Below the pieces are notes generated by a model. It was not told the origin of the DNA. It was given only the letters and a program-made list of their open reading frames with translations, and ran no database searches. 64,000 nucleotides of DNA from HGM04593 sp045591315 (lineage in GTDB: Bacteria; Bacteroidota; Bacteroidia; Bacteroidales; Bacteroidaceae): positions 22,713 through 86,712 of the forward strand of contig JAZNSN010000074.1 of NCBI GenBank assembly GCA_045591315.1, read 5' to 3'. Shown piece after piece: positions 34,266-43,085 of the stretch; positions within the stretch are counted from its first letter, which is position 1, and every line of letters starts with the position of its first letter. A program made the position numbers and the translations under genes.

Positions 34266-35537
34266 GAAAGGCTTGTCACTTCCCCAACATTGTTGCATCC
34301 ACGCCTTGCTCTTTGCCTCGACAGGATTGTCTTGAGGATGCCAGAACGAGAAATGTTCACCACCGCTGGGCAAGAACTGCTGCTTGACAAAATGACCGGG
34401 ATAATCGTGTGAGTACTTGTAACCGTCGGAATATCCGAGGTCGGCCATCAATTTTGTCGGCGCATTCCTCAAATGCAGAGGAACCTGAAGGTTGCCTGTC
34501 TCTCGGACCGTCTCCAGAGCTTTGTTTATACCTAAATAAGCCGAATTGCTTTTAGGCGACGTTGCAAGATATACAGCAGCTTCGGCAAGCGGAATACGTC
34601 CTTCGGGCCAGCCAATCTTCGTAACCGCATCGAAAGCTGCATTTGCCAGCAACAAGGCATTCGGGTTCGCAAGACCGACATCCTCAGAGGCCGATATAAT
34701 AAGACGCCGGGCAATGAAAGCCGGGTCTTCCCCACCTTCAATCATACGGGCAAGCCAATAGAGTGCCGCATCTGGGTCGCTGCCACGTATCGACTTGATA
34801 AAAGCCGATATTATATCATAGTGCATCTCGCCGTCCTTGTCATAAGCAAGCGGATTCTGCTGCATACACCGCTTTACCTTATCATCGGTTACAACAACCG
34901 GTGACTCCGGATCACTCTCAACCACAAGTTCAAGAATATTGAGCAACTTGCGTGCATCACCTCCGCTGTAACGCATCATTGCAGCCGTCTCACGCAGTTC
35001 CACACCTCTCGATTTGAGTGCCTCGTCAGTTGTTATTGCATGGTCCAGCAATTTAGCCAAATCGTCAACCTCAAGGGATTTCAGCACATACAGCTGGCAA
35101 CGAGACAACAGAGGACGTATGACCTCAAACGAAGGGTTCTCGGTTGTTGCTCCTATAAGCGTAACTGTACCTGTCTCAACTGCGCTCAGCAAAGAATCCT
35201 GCTGCGACTTGTTGAAACGGTGTATCTCATCAATGAACAGTATTGCTCCGCCACGTGAGAACAGAGGCGAGTTCTTAGCCTTATCTATTACCTCACGTAC
35301 CTCTTTCACACCCGAAGACACAGCATTCAGCGTATAGAACGGACGGTTAAGCTGGTGTGCTATAATCTTGGCTATTGTAGTCTTTCCCGTTCCGGGAGGG
35401 CCCCACAATATGAAAGAGAGAATACGCCCCGAATCAATCATACGACGCAGGACAGCACCCTCACCAACGAGGTGCTGTTGCCCTACATACCCGTCAAATG
35501 ATGTCGGGCGCAGACGTTCGGCCAAAGGTTGTGCCAT
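34257..35537 (-). CDS. rarA: Replication-associated recombination protein A (RarA/MgsA)
   Basis: RarA is a clamp-loader-like AAA+ ATPase acting at stalled replication forks. Walker A GPPGTGKTT begins near residue 46. Walker B LFIDEIHRFNK is near 100-110, and the GATTENPSFEV segment (sensor 1) is near residue 130. The C-terminal MgsA_C tetramerisation region includes FIKSIRGSDPDAALYWLARM and ALLLANAAFDAV. Length (426 aa) is standard. It lies downstream of fhs on the same strand but behind the fhs terminator. Confidence 0.95.
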   Translation of the reverse strand: MAQPLAERLRPTSFDGYVGQQHLVGEGAVLRRMIDSGRILSFILWGPPGTGKTTIAKIIAHQLNRPFYTLNAVSSGVKEVREVIDKAKNSPLFSRGGAILFIDEIHRFNKSQQDSLLSAVETGTVTLIGATTENPSFEVIRPLLSRCQLYVLKSLEVDDLAKLLDHAITTDEALKSRGVELRETAAMMRYSGGDARKLLNILELVVESDPESPVVVTDDKVKRCMQQNPLAYDKDGEMHYDIISAFIKSIRGSDPDAALYWLARMIEGGEDPAFIARRLIISASEDVGLANPNALLLANAAFDAVTKIGWPEGRIPLAEAAVYLATSPKSNSAYLGINKALETVRETGNLQVPLHLRNAPTKLMADLGYSDGYKYSHDYPGHFVKQQFLPSGGEHFSFWHPQDNPVEAKSKAWMQQCWGSDKPFSK

Positions 35538-35562
35538 AAAATGTATTTAAAATCCGTTAGTA

Positions 35563-35598
35563 GATGGATAAAACGCAAAGTACACGGTTTTATCCATC
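35563..35598 (-). terminator. fhs terminator
   Basis: The 12-bp arms 35563-35574 and 35587-35598 (GATGGATAAAAC and complement) have a 12-base loop and lie 8 bp after the fhs stop. Confidence 0.7.
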
Positions 35599-35605
35599 AA
35601 AACAA

Positions 35606-37267
35606 TCAGCTGAGACCTACTATCTCCCCATCCACAAAGTCGATATGATTTGCTTGAGGATCCTTTGGCAGACCCGGCATGCGGATAATATCTCCAGCAA
35701 TAGCCACTATCATCTCTGCACCTGCATTAAGCACGACATCGCGTATCTGCAAGTTGAAGCCTTTTACAGCTCCGTACTGCTTTGCATCTGCACTGAAAGA
35801 GAACTGTGTCTTTGCTATACAGACAGGGAACTGTGCAAGGCCATATTTTTCGGCAAGCTTGATACGGTCGAGTGCCGGCTTGGCAAATGTAACCGAAGCA
35901 GCCCCATAGATATTCTTCGCGACCTTCTCGACCTTTGTCTGTATGCTGTCACCATCATCGTATGTGAACTGCAATGGCTTGGAAGGATTGTTCTCTATCG
36001 TATCGACAACAATCCGGGCCATCTCCATAGCCCCCTCTCCACCTTGTGCAAAGGCGTTGTTGATTACGAACGGCAAGCCTAATTCCTGCTCGCAATGTGC
36101 ACGCAAGAGGGCCATTTCCTCATCGGTATCGGTAGCGAAACGGTTGAATACCACAATCACCGACTGACCGAACGAGCGCAGGTTTGCAACATGACGGTCG
36201 AGGTTCGCAAGACCGTTGCGAAGACCGTCCATATCGGGTTCCTTTATCTTGTCAAGTTCAACGCCTCCATGCATCTTCAATCCCTGGGCTGTAGCTACGA
36301 TAACAGTCGCATCGGGCTGCAGGCCGCTCTTGCGGCAAAGAATATTGTAGAATTTCTCTGCACCGAGGTCGGCACCGAATCCGGCTTCAGTAATGGTATA
36401 TTCACTGTGTGCGAGAGCTAGCTTTGTAGCAAGTTGCGAGTTGCATCCGTGAGCGATGTTCGCAAACGGACCGCCATGGATAATTGCCGGAGTATTCTCT
36501 GTTGTCTGCACGAGGTTAGGCTGAATAGCGTCCTTGAGGAGTACCATTATCGAACCGGCAACACCCAAATCCTTTACAGTGAAAGGCTCTCCTGAATAGG
36601 TATAGCCGAGCATTATGTTCTCTATACGGCGACGGAGATCGTTCTCGTCACTTGCAAGACAAAGGATTGCCATAAGTTCCGATGCCGGTGTAATGTCGAA
36701 GCCGGCTTGCTCGACCAAGCCATTGGTTGCCGGACCGACACCGGTGATTATCTGTCGCAGAGAGCGGTCGTTGACATCAAGTACGCGACGCCAAAGTATC
36801 TCCTTAAGCCCAAAGCCCTCTTTGGCATGTTGATAGAGATAATTATCAAGGAGAGCTGAAATCATGTTATGAGCAGAGGTTATTGCGTGGAAGTCACCGG
36901 TAAAGTGAAGATTGATCTTCTCCATTGGCAACACCTGTGCATATCCACCGCCGGCAGCGCCGCCCTTCATACCGAAGCAAGGGCCTAGAGACGGCTCACG
37001 CAGAGCCACTACAGCTTTCTTGCCAATCTTGTTCAAGCCAAGAGCAAGACCAATGGAAACTGTTGTCTTACCGATACCTGCCTTTGTCGCAGTAATGGCT
37101 GTTACAAGAATTAACTTGCCTTTTTTCTCGCTGATAAGATCCAATGGTACTTTTGCAATGTACTTTCCGTAATGTTCGAGGTCATTGGCATCTATACCGA
37201 TTTGCGCTGCCACGTTCTCAATGCGCTCAAGCTTCGTTTCATGAGCAATCTGAATGTCACTCTTCAT
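35606..37267 (-). CDS. fhs: Formate--tetrahydrofolate ligase
   Basis: This enzyme makes 10-formyl-THF from formate, ATP and THF. The P-loop-like ATP site TKAGIGKTTVSIGLALG lies near residues 61-77, the segment LREPSLGPCFGMKGGAAGGGYAQV (split, ~88-111) is the family signature, and FTGDFHAITSAHN follows. With the ATG at 37267 the protein has 553 residues, matching the family. An in-frame ATG 7 codons upstream is less likely. The gene has its own -7 box and terminator. It shares the folate pathway with the cyclo-ligase at 3.5 kb. Confidence 0.97.
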   Translation of the reverse strand: MKSDIQIAHETKLERIENVAAQIGIDANDLEHYGKYIAKVPLDLISEKKGKLILVTAITATKAGIGKTTVSIGLALGLNKIGKKAVVALREPSLGPCFGMKGGAAGGGYAQVLPMEKINLHFTGDFHAITSAHNMISALLDNYLYQHAKEGFGLKEILWRRVLDVNDRSLRQIITGVGPATNGLVEQAGFDITPASELMAILCLASDENDLRRRIENIMLGYTYSGEPFTVKDLGVAGSIMVLLKDAIQPNLVQTTENTPAIIHGGPFANIAHGCNSQLATKLALAHSEYTITEAGFGADLGAEKFYNILCRKSGLQPDATVIVATAQGLKMHGGVELDKIKEPDMDGLRNGLANLDRHVANLRSFGQSVIVVFNRFATDTDEEMALLRAHCEQELGLPFVINNAFAQGGEGAMEMARIVVDTIENNPSKPLQFTYDDGDSIQTKVEKVAKNIYGAASVTFAKPALDRIKLAEKYGLAQFPVCIAKTQFSFSADAKQYGAVKGFNLQIRDVVLNAGAEMIVAIAGDIIRMPGLPKDPQANHIDFVDGEIVGLS

Positions 37268-37318
37268 AAATATATGTTTTGATTCCACAATACAAACTCA
37301 CGGCTCTGCCGTATTTTG

Positions 37319-37326
37319 CGAAGATA
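37319..37326 (-). promoter_or_regulatory. -7 promoter element for fhs
   Basis: Minus strand TATCTTCG followed by C, 51 bp upstream of the fhs ATG. The -33 is not clear. Confidence 0.45.
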
Positions 37327-37407
37327 ATGAATTATCCTCAAAAACAGAAGAGAAAAGCAATATAAAAGAGCAAACAGATAAAATTGGCAGCCGCGATTTA
37401 GAAGCTG

Positions 37408-37439
37408 TTTGTTTTTTTTGATATTTTTGCAATACAATA
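37408..37439 (+). promoter_or_regulatory. Promoter of the GT2 gene
   Basis: TTTG (37408-37411), a 20-bp spacer and TATTTTTG (37432-37439) precede the ATG at 37448 by only 8 bp, so the transcript would be nearly leaderless. Confidence 0.65.
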
Positions 37440-37447
37440 TTGCGACC

Positions 37448-38323
37448 ATGCTTTCAATACTCATTCCGACAAAAGATTACGACTGCCACCTGCTTGTCGA
37501 GGAACTCCAAAGACAAGGAGAAGCATTGGGCTGCCCATACGAGATTCTGTTGGGCGAAGACGGCACACGGCCCGAAAATCTAAGGCTGAACATTTCTGCC
37601 GACCTGTTAGAGAACTGCCGGCGGATTATAAGGGAAGAGAATGTAGGCCGTGCGAGCATACGCAATATGCTTGCCTCGGAAGCAAGATACTGCAACATTC
37701 TTTTCATTGACAGTGACGCCATAGTGGAAAAGCGGGACTTCCTGGAATGCTACATCAAGGCATTGCAAGAAAATGAAGTCGTATGCGGAGGATTATATCA
37801 CGCGGAGAAACAGCCCGACACAGAGTGTTCGTTGCGGTTCAGATACGAGAAAGAAGCCGATAAGCAACGCGATGCCGCCACGCGGAACAAGGCACCATAC
37901 GACAAGTTCACAACATTCAACTTTGCCATAAGACGCGAATTGTTCAAGTCTATTTTATTCAACCCCAGCATTGTAAAATACGGACACGAAGACACTCTTT
38001 TCGGGAAAGAACTGGAGAGAGGCGGCCACAAAATATTTCATATAGACAACAAACTTTTGCACAACGGTCTGGAGAGCAATTCCGTATATCTTGCAAAAGT
38101 CGAGCAATCAATAATTGCACTGAAAGAGATCAAAGATTCTATCGTCTCTACCCCCCTTATCGATGCCGCAGAAAAATTGCAGAAGTGGCATCTACGTGGA
38201 ATATTCATGTTTTTTTGGCGCACATTAAAAGGAAGAATAAGAAAAAACCTGCTTGGCAAGAACCCGTCGCTTGCAATGCTGAAGATATACAAGCTAGGAC
38301 TTTATCTGTCATTGGACAGATAA
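37448..38323 (+). CDS. Glycosyltransferase family 2 protein
   Basis: This is a GT-A fold inverting glycosyltransferase of 291 residues that transfers a nucleotide-activated sugar to an unknown acceptor. The N-terminal strand MLSILIPTKDYD begins the nucleotide-binding fold. FIDSDAIVEKRDFL holds the DxD metal/nucleotide motif near residue 93. Later segments FNFAIRRELF and YGHEDTLFGKELERGG carry the acceptor-side ED motif typical of GT2. A basic amphipathic C-terminus may touch the membrane. The start at 37448 was chosen over an upstream in-frame alternative because the fold begins here. The gene stands alone before glnS. Confidence 0.9.
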   Translation: MLSILIPTKDYDCHLLVEELQRQGEALGCPYEILLGEDGTRPENLRLNISADLLENCRRIIREENVGRASIRNMLASEARYCNILFIDSDAIVEKRDFLECYIKALQENEVVCGGLYHAEKQPDTECSLRFRYEKEADKQRDAATRNKAPYDKFTTFNFAIRRELFKSILFNPSIVKYGHEDTLFGKELERGGHKIFHIDNKLLHNGLESNSVYLAKVEQSIIALKEIKDSIVSTPLIDAAEKLQKWHLRGIFMFFWRTLKGRIRKNLLGKNPSLAMLKIYKLGLYLSLDR

Positions 38324-38392
38324 TACAGCACCGTCACAACAGCTGTATTTAAAAAAGAGTCTCGCGCACACGATATTATCGAAAAAATAGAC

Positions 38393-38400
38393 TACTTTTG
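38393..38400 (+). promoter_or_regulatory. -7 promoter element for glnS
   Basis: TACTTTTG matches TAnnTTTG, 61 bp upstream of the glnS ATG. No clear -33 was seen. Confidence 0.45.
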
Positions 38401-38461
38401 TAGATTAAAGGCATCACGCCTTTTAATCCTGAATAAATAAACACATAACCATATCAAAACT

Positions 38462-40204
38462 ATGGCCGAAATCAACGAAACCGAAAAGAACGAGAAAAAG
38501 AGCATCAGTTTTATTGAGCAGATTATAGTAAATGACCTTGAGCAAGGCAAGAACGGGAAGAAAGTACAGACACGTTTTCCGCCCGAACCGAACGGATATC
38601 TTCACATCGGCCACGCAAAGGCCATATGCATGGACTTCGGAATGGCCGAGAAATACAACGGCATCTGCAACCTGCGATTCGACGACACAAACCCGACAAA
38701 GGAGGATGTCGAATATGTTGATGCCATCATGGAAGATATAAAATGGCTTGGCTTCGAATGGGCTAACGTATATTACGCATCGGACTACTTCGACCAGCTC
38801 TGGGATTTCGCGATCAAGCTCATAAAGGAAGGAAAGGCATATATCGACGAGCAGACAGCTGAACAGATTGCCGAGCAGAAAGGAACGCCCACCCAGCCGG
38901 GAACAGAAAGCCCCTACCGCAACCGTCCTATTGAAGAGAGCCTCGCCCTTTTCGAGAAAATGAACACCGGTGAGATTGAAGAGGGCAAGATGGTGCTACG
39001 CGCAAAGATAGACATGGCAAGCCCCAACATGCATTTCCGTGACCCAATCATATACCGTGTCGTAAAAGCAGCTCACCACCGTACCGGCGAAAAGTGGAAG
39101 GCATATCCCATGTACGACTTCGCACATGGCCAGAGCGACTATTTCGAAGGGGTTACACACTCGCTATGCACACTTGAATTCGTACCTCACCGTCCTCTCT
39201 ACGACCTTTTCGTTGATTGGGTCAAGGACGGCAAGGACCTTGACGACAACCGTCCACGTCAGTACGAGTTTAACAAACTTAACCTGAACTATACGCTTAT
39301 GAGCAAACGGAATCTGCTCATATTGGTAAAGGAGGGGCTTGTCAACGGATGGGATGACCCACGTATGCCGACACTATGCGGTTTCCGCCGCCGCGGTTAC
39401 TCTCCTGAATCAATCAGGAATTTTGTTGACAAGATAGGATACACCACATACGATGCACTCAACGACTTCGCATTGCTTGAAAGTGCCGTTCGCGAAGACC
39501 TCAATTCACGTGCGACACGTGTATCAGCAGTAATAAACCCTGTAAAGTTAACCATAACAAATTATCCCGAAGACAAGGTCGAGGAACTGACAGCCATAAA
39601 CAATCCGGAACGTCCGGAAGACGGAACCCATACAATCGAATTCAGCCGCGAACTATGGATTGAGCGTGACGATTTCATGGAAGATGCCCCCAAGAATTAC
39701 TTCCGCCTGACTCCTGGCCGTGAGGTACGTTTGAAGAACGCATATATCGTTCTTTGTACCGGTTGCAACAAGGACACTGACGGCAATGTAACAGAAGTTC
39801 TGTGCGAATACATTCCACAGACAAAGACCGGAGAGGCCGACGCTAACCGCAAGGTAAAGAGTACCATACATTGGGTAAGCCGCAGACACTGCTTAGATGC
39901 AGAGGTACGTCTGTACGACCGTCTTTGGAGTGCGGAAAACCCGCGTGACGAGATGGCTGCCATACGAGAAGCAAAGGGATGCGATGCACTTGAAGCGATG
40001 AAGGAAATGATTAACCCCGACTCACTGAAGGTACTGACAGGCTGCAAAGTCGAGAAATTCCTTTCGCAGTGCAAACCTCTTGACTATCTGCAGTTCCAGA
40101 GAATCGGATACTTCAATGTTGACCCGGACTCAACACCCGAAAATCCGGTATTCAATCGCACCGTATCCCTAAAGGACACTTGGAACAAGATAAAAGGGAA
40201 GTAA
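38462..40204 (+). CDS. glnS: Glutamine--tRNA ligase
   Basis: GlnRS charges tRNA-Gln directly. The class I HIGH motif is HIGH at residues 48-51 within FPPEPNGYLHIGHAKA. The KMSKS counterpart is MSKRNLL near residue 280. The signatures LRFDDTNPTKE and MYDFAHGQSDYFEGVTHSLCTLEF fit GlnRS, and DALNDFALLESAVREDLN leads to the beta-barrel anticodon domain (about 350-575). Length is 580 aa, slightly longer than the E. coli enzyme. It is followed 24 bp later by a TPR protein gene on the same strand. Confidence 0.97.
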   Translation: MAEINETEKNEKKSISFIEQIIVNDLEQGKNGKKVQTRFPPEPNGYLHIGHAKAICMDFGMAEKYNGICNLRFDDTNPTKEDVEYVDAIMEDIKWLGFEWANVYYASDYFDQLWDFAIKLIKEGKAYIDEQTAEQIAEQKGTPTQPGTESPYRNRPIEESLALFEKMNTGEIEEGKMVLRAKIDMASPNMHFRDPIIYRVVKAAHHRTGEKWKAYPMYDFAHGQSDYFEGVTHSLCTLEFVPHRPLYDLFVDWVKDGKDLDDNRPRQYEFNKLNLNYTLMSKRNLLILVKEGLVNGWDDPRMPTLCGFRRRGYSPESIRNFVDKIGYTTYDALNDFALLESAVREDLNSRATRVSAVINPVKLTITNYPEDKVEELTAINNPERPEDGTHTIEFSRELWIERDDFMEDAPKNYFRLTPGREVRLKNAYIVLCTGCNKDTDGNVTEVLCEYIPQTKTGEADANRKVKSTIHWVSRRHCLDAEVRLYDRLWSAENPRDEMAAIREAKGCDALEAMKEMINPDSLKVLTGCKVEKFLSQCKPLDYLQFQRIGYFNVDPDSTPENPVFNRTVSLKDTWNKIKGK

Positions 40205-40228
40205 CAACAAGCATAATACAGCAATTGC

Positions 40229-41653
40229 ATGAACTACGACAAGGGTTTCTTTGATTCTAAGGAATTCCGTGAACTGCTCAACAGATACAAGCAAGCCAAA
40301 GCTATTGGACCAAACCAATACTTCGGCATCGAGGAGTTCGCAGACCTGGCATCGTATTTCATGTTTGTAGAGAGATATGACGAAGCCGAAGAGGTGCTTG
40401 AGAAATCTAAGCGCCTCCACCCCTCGTCCTCCGAGAATGCAAGGATAGAAATAAAGCTCCTGCTGTGTAAGGGTGAGCCCCAGAAAGCCCTGGAATGCTT
40501 TTCGCAAATAGAATATGCTGAAGATTGCGAAACCAGAATCCTGAAAGCCGAAATTCTGTTAGCACTCAAGGACTTCAAAAGTGCGAGAGAGATTGCCATT
40601 GAGATATTGCAGAAAACAGAACCCGATCAGGAGATAATATACGACGCCCTTGAAGTTATGCTAGACTGCGGTCAAGCACAAGAAGCCTTGTTCATCTGCG
40701 AGAACATGCTAAGGGCAATTCCTAAGAAGAAGGCACTCTTGGAGGTAAAGGCAGAATGTCTTATAGAACTGCAACGAATAGACGATGCTGTTGAAATATA
40801 CAACAAGCTTCTTGACGACGACCCATATTCTACTTTCTATTGGGAGCAATTGGGGCATGCCTACTATATGGTAAAGAAGTACGGAAAGGCATTAGAGTGT
40901 TTTGAGTACGAAAGTACCATAAATGAAGAGATTGAGTATGCATACATGATGCAAGGCTACTGCTATTATTTCATGCAGGATTACAGTTCGGCACGTGAAA
41001 TATTCGGTAAGTTGTGCCACAAATATCCGCAATCGGCAATACCGGTGTTCTACATCGCCTTGTCCTATTATAAGGAGGGTATGAACGAAATCGCCATAGA
41101 CACATTCAACAAAGTCATAAAAAATGTGCCGGAAGGGACAATTGAAGCAATGCTGGCAAGGATTAACAAGGCTATGATTCTAGAAGAGAACAACATGCCT
41201 GAACGTGCCGAAGAGGCCATTTCCATGGCCATTCTAATGCACCCGGACAACATGAAACAGCTAGTTCTCGACAGTACTCGTCTCTATGAGCTACGCGACA
41301 AGGAAAACCTCACGTTCGACGACATGAACATCCTTGAGAGCAAAGAGTGGAGCCAAGAAGAGGGGCTATTCAGACTTGGAGCACATCTGGCCGACAACGG
41401 GCATTTGGCAAGTGCATTGAGAATCTTTCGCTATACCCGTGAATTCGCAAGAGACACAGCTGAGGTTGACGCATACATAGCCTATTCGCTATGGAAAAGG
41501 GGAGCTATAGAAAACATCGAACCAGCAGTGGAAAATGCAATTGAAGGAAAATCTTGGACACTATTCCGGCTCTTCGGAATTCCGTACAAAAGCGACATGA
41601 CAGCAAAAGCATTCATTGAAATCGCAAGGCAGAAAAATATAGATAAGGGATGA
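40229..41653 (+). CDS. Tetratricopeptide repeat protein
   Basis: This is a soluble 474-residue helical protein built of TPR hairpins. Examples are YDEAEEVLEKSKRLHP, AQEALFICENMLRAIPKKKALLEVKAECLIELQRIDDAVEIYNKLLDDDP (split), YGKALECFEYES and YSSAREIFGKLCHKYPQSA. No signal peptide is present, so it probably acts in the cytoplasm as a protein-binding scaffold. The partner is unknown. It follows glnS by 24 bp. The last codons (IDKG-stop) are mirrored by the same IDKG-stop on the convergent manC gene within a shared terminator hairpin. Confidence 0.88.
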   Translation: MNYDKGFFDSKEFRELLNRYKQAKAIGPNQYFGIEEFADLASYFMFVERYDEAEEVLEKSKRLHPSSSENARIEIKLLLCKGEPQKALECFSQIEYAEDCETRILKAEILLALKDFKSAREIAIEILQKTEPDQEIIYDALEVMLDCGQAQEALFICENMLRAIPKKKALLEVKAECLIELQRIDDAVEIYNKLLDDDPYSTFYWEQLGHAYYMVKKYGKALECFEYESTINEEIEYAYMMQGYCYYFMQDYSSAREIFGKLCHKYPQSAIPVFYIALSYYKEGMNEIAIDTFNKVIKNVPEGTIEAMLARINKAMILEENNMPERAEEAISMAILMHPDNMKQLVLDSTRLYELRDKENLTFDDMNILESKEWSQEEGLFRLGAHLADNGHLASALRIFRYTREFARDTAEVDAYIAYSLWKRGAIENIEPAVENAIEGKSWTLFRLFGIPYKSDMTAKAFIEIARQKNIDKG

Positions 41654-41676
41654 GCGTGCTCATCCCTTATCTATAT
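41637..41676. terminator. Bidirectional terminator formed by two C-termini
   Basis: The 19-bp perfect arms 41637-41655 and 41658-41676 have a 2-base loop. Each arm carries the last codons and stop of one of the two convergent genes, both reading IDKG-stop. Confidence 0.85.
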
Positions 41677-42757
41677 GTAATATTAAATCTAATTTCGTCT
41701 CCGAGAACTCTTTAATACGATTATCGTCACTCATCCTGCATACCAGAAGATTACCCTCATTCTCCGATATTATACACTCATTCATGCCAATTACAACCAC
41801 CTTGCTTGCCCCACGCATATTCACTATGCAATTATGCGAATCGGAAAAATTCACATCGGCACCGATAGCCACATTCCCATTAATATCCTTCAGCATGTTA
41901 CCATGAAGCGACATCCATGTTCCCAAATCACTCCATCCAAAACTTGACGGGAAGACGAATATCTCATCAGCACGCTCCATAATTGCATAATCGACAGAAA
42001 TATTACGGCATTCCGGGAATAAGGCATTCACGCGTTCCTGCTCCTCGGAAGTATAATAGTACGGCATAAGGGATTCGAAAACCGATGCGATGGGAGACTG
42101 ATAGACGCGGAACGCATTTACTATAGTCGATACATTCCAGATAAATATTCCGGAGTTCCAATAGAAGTTATTCTTTGCAACATACGTCTCTGCAACATCA
42201 AGAGTCGGCTTCTCCTTGAAAGAATCGACACGGAAGACCTCTTTGTTCGATAATGACGGATTGCCCAGAACAGCCTCAATGTAACCGTAACCGGTTTCGG
42301 GACGGGTCGGCTTAATTCCTAGTGTAAGAATTGCATCCGATCCCGAAACGAAAGACAACGATGAATTTATCACTCTCTTGAACTCTTGGACATCAGCGAC
42401 AAAATGGTCACTTGGGGTAACCACCATATTCGCATTAGGGTCACGTTTCTTTATTTTCCATGCCGCATATGCTATACATGGTGCAGTGTTACGTCTGCAC
42501 GGTTCTTTCAGTATATTTTCAACCGGAACGTCCGGTAACTGCTCCTGCACAAGAGGTGCATATTTCTCAGAAGTCAAGACCCAGACATTCTCCATCGGGC
42601 AGATTCCTGCAAAACGATCGATTGTCAGCTGAAGCAATGTTCTTCCGCAGCCGAGCACGTCAATGAACTGTTTTGGACAGTCAACCGTGCTCATAGGCCA
42701 AAAACGGCTTCCAATGCCACCAGCCATTATAACCACATGATTTGAAGACATATTCAT
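41660..42757 (-). CDS. manC: Mannose-1-phosphate guanylyltransferase
   Basis: This enzyme makes GDP-mannose from mannose-1-phosphate and GTP for surface polysaccharides and glycoproteins. The nucleotidyltransferase signature VVIMAGGIGSRFWPMS lies near residues 8-23. VVTPSDHFV and the later KEKPTLDVAETYV, FYWNSGIFIW and FGWSDLGTW motifs complete the ManC/GMP pattern. With the ATG at 42757 it has 365 residues, so it lacks the C-terminal isomerase domain of bifunctional enzymes. It is transcribed divergently from the wecA-like gene, 328 bp away, suggesting a loose polysaccharide association. Confidence 0.94.
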   Translation of the reverse strand: MNMSSNHVVIMAGGIGSRFWPMSTVDCPKQFIDVLGCGRTLLQLTIDRFAGICPMENVWVLTSEKYAPLVQEQLPDVPVENILKEPCRRNTAPCIAYAAWKIKKRDPNANMVVTPSDHFVADVQEFKRVINSSLSFVSGSDAILTLGIKPTRPETGYGYIEAVLGNPSLSNKEVFRVDSFKEKPTLDVAETYVAKNNFYWNSGIFIWNVSTIVNAFRVYQSPIASVFESLMPYYYTSEEQERVNALFPECRNISVDYAIMERADEIFVFPSSFGWSDLGTWMSLHGNMLKDINGNVAIGADVNFSDSHNCIVNMRGASKVVVIGMNECIISENEGNLLVCRMSDDNRIKEFSETKLDLILHIDKG

Positions 42758-43021
42758 CAAATTTAAACCAAAGACTACTATATTATGTTATCTGTTTCGC
42801 GAAGTTAATTAAAAAACAGATAATTGCCTAAAAAAGACAACAAATTATTTCCTGTCAACTTTTATTTAGAATATAAGACAATCAAGCATCCAATTGATTG
42901 TACAACAAACCTTTCAATAAGAGACCGCAGATTCCGTAGAAAGAAATCAGCTGAAAAGAATAAAATAATACCATTTCGGAATTTTATTACAATTTATACA
43001 ACATATATTTAAAAAAAAATC
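42758..43021. other. AT-rich intergenic region between manC and the wecA-like gene
   Basis: This is most of a 328-bp divergent gap. It is strongly AT-rich, with a minus-strand TAACTTCG box at 42800-42807 that may serve manC. No ORF of convincing composition, structured RNA or repeat was seen. Confidence 0.4.
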
Positions 43022-43029
43022 TATATTTG
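43022..43029 (+). promoter_or_regulatory. -7 promoter element for the wecA-like gene
   Basis: TATATTTG followed by C, 56 bp before the ATG. The -33 is unclear in an A-rich stretch. Confidence 0.55.
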
Positions 43030-43085
43030 CATAAATAACGTTTCATTAGTGCAACGTTTGAATTTAAACAAAAAAAGAAATTGCA

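Noticed and set aside
42824..43012. 62-codon ORF in the manC/wecA-like gap
   Set aside because: Its composition is that of AT-rich intergenic DNA, with a run of Lys/Ile/Thr and no good start context.
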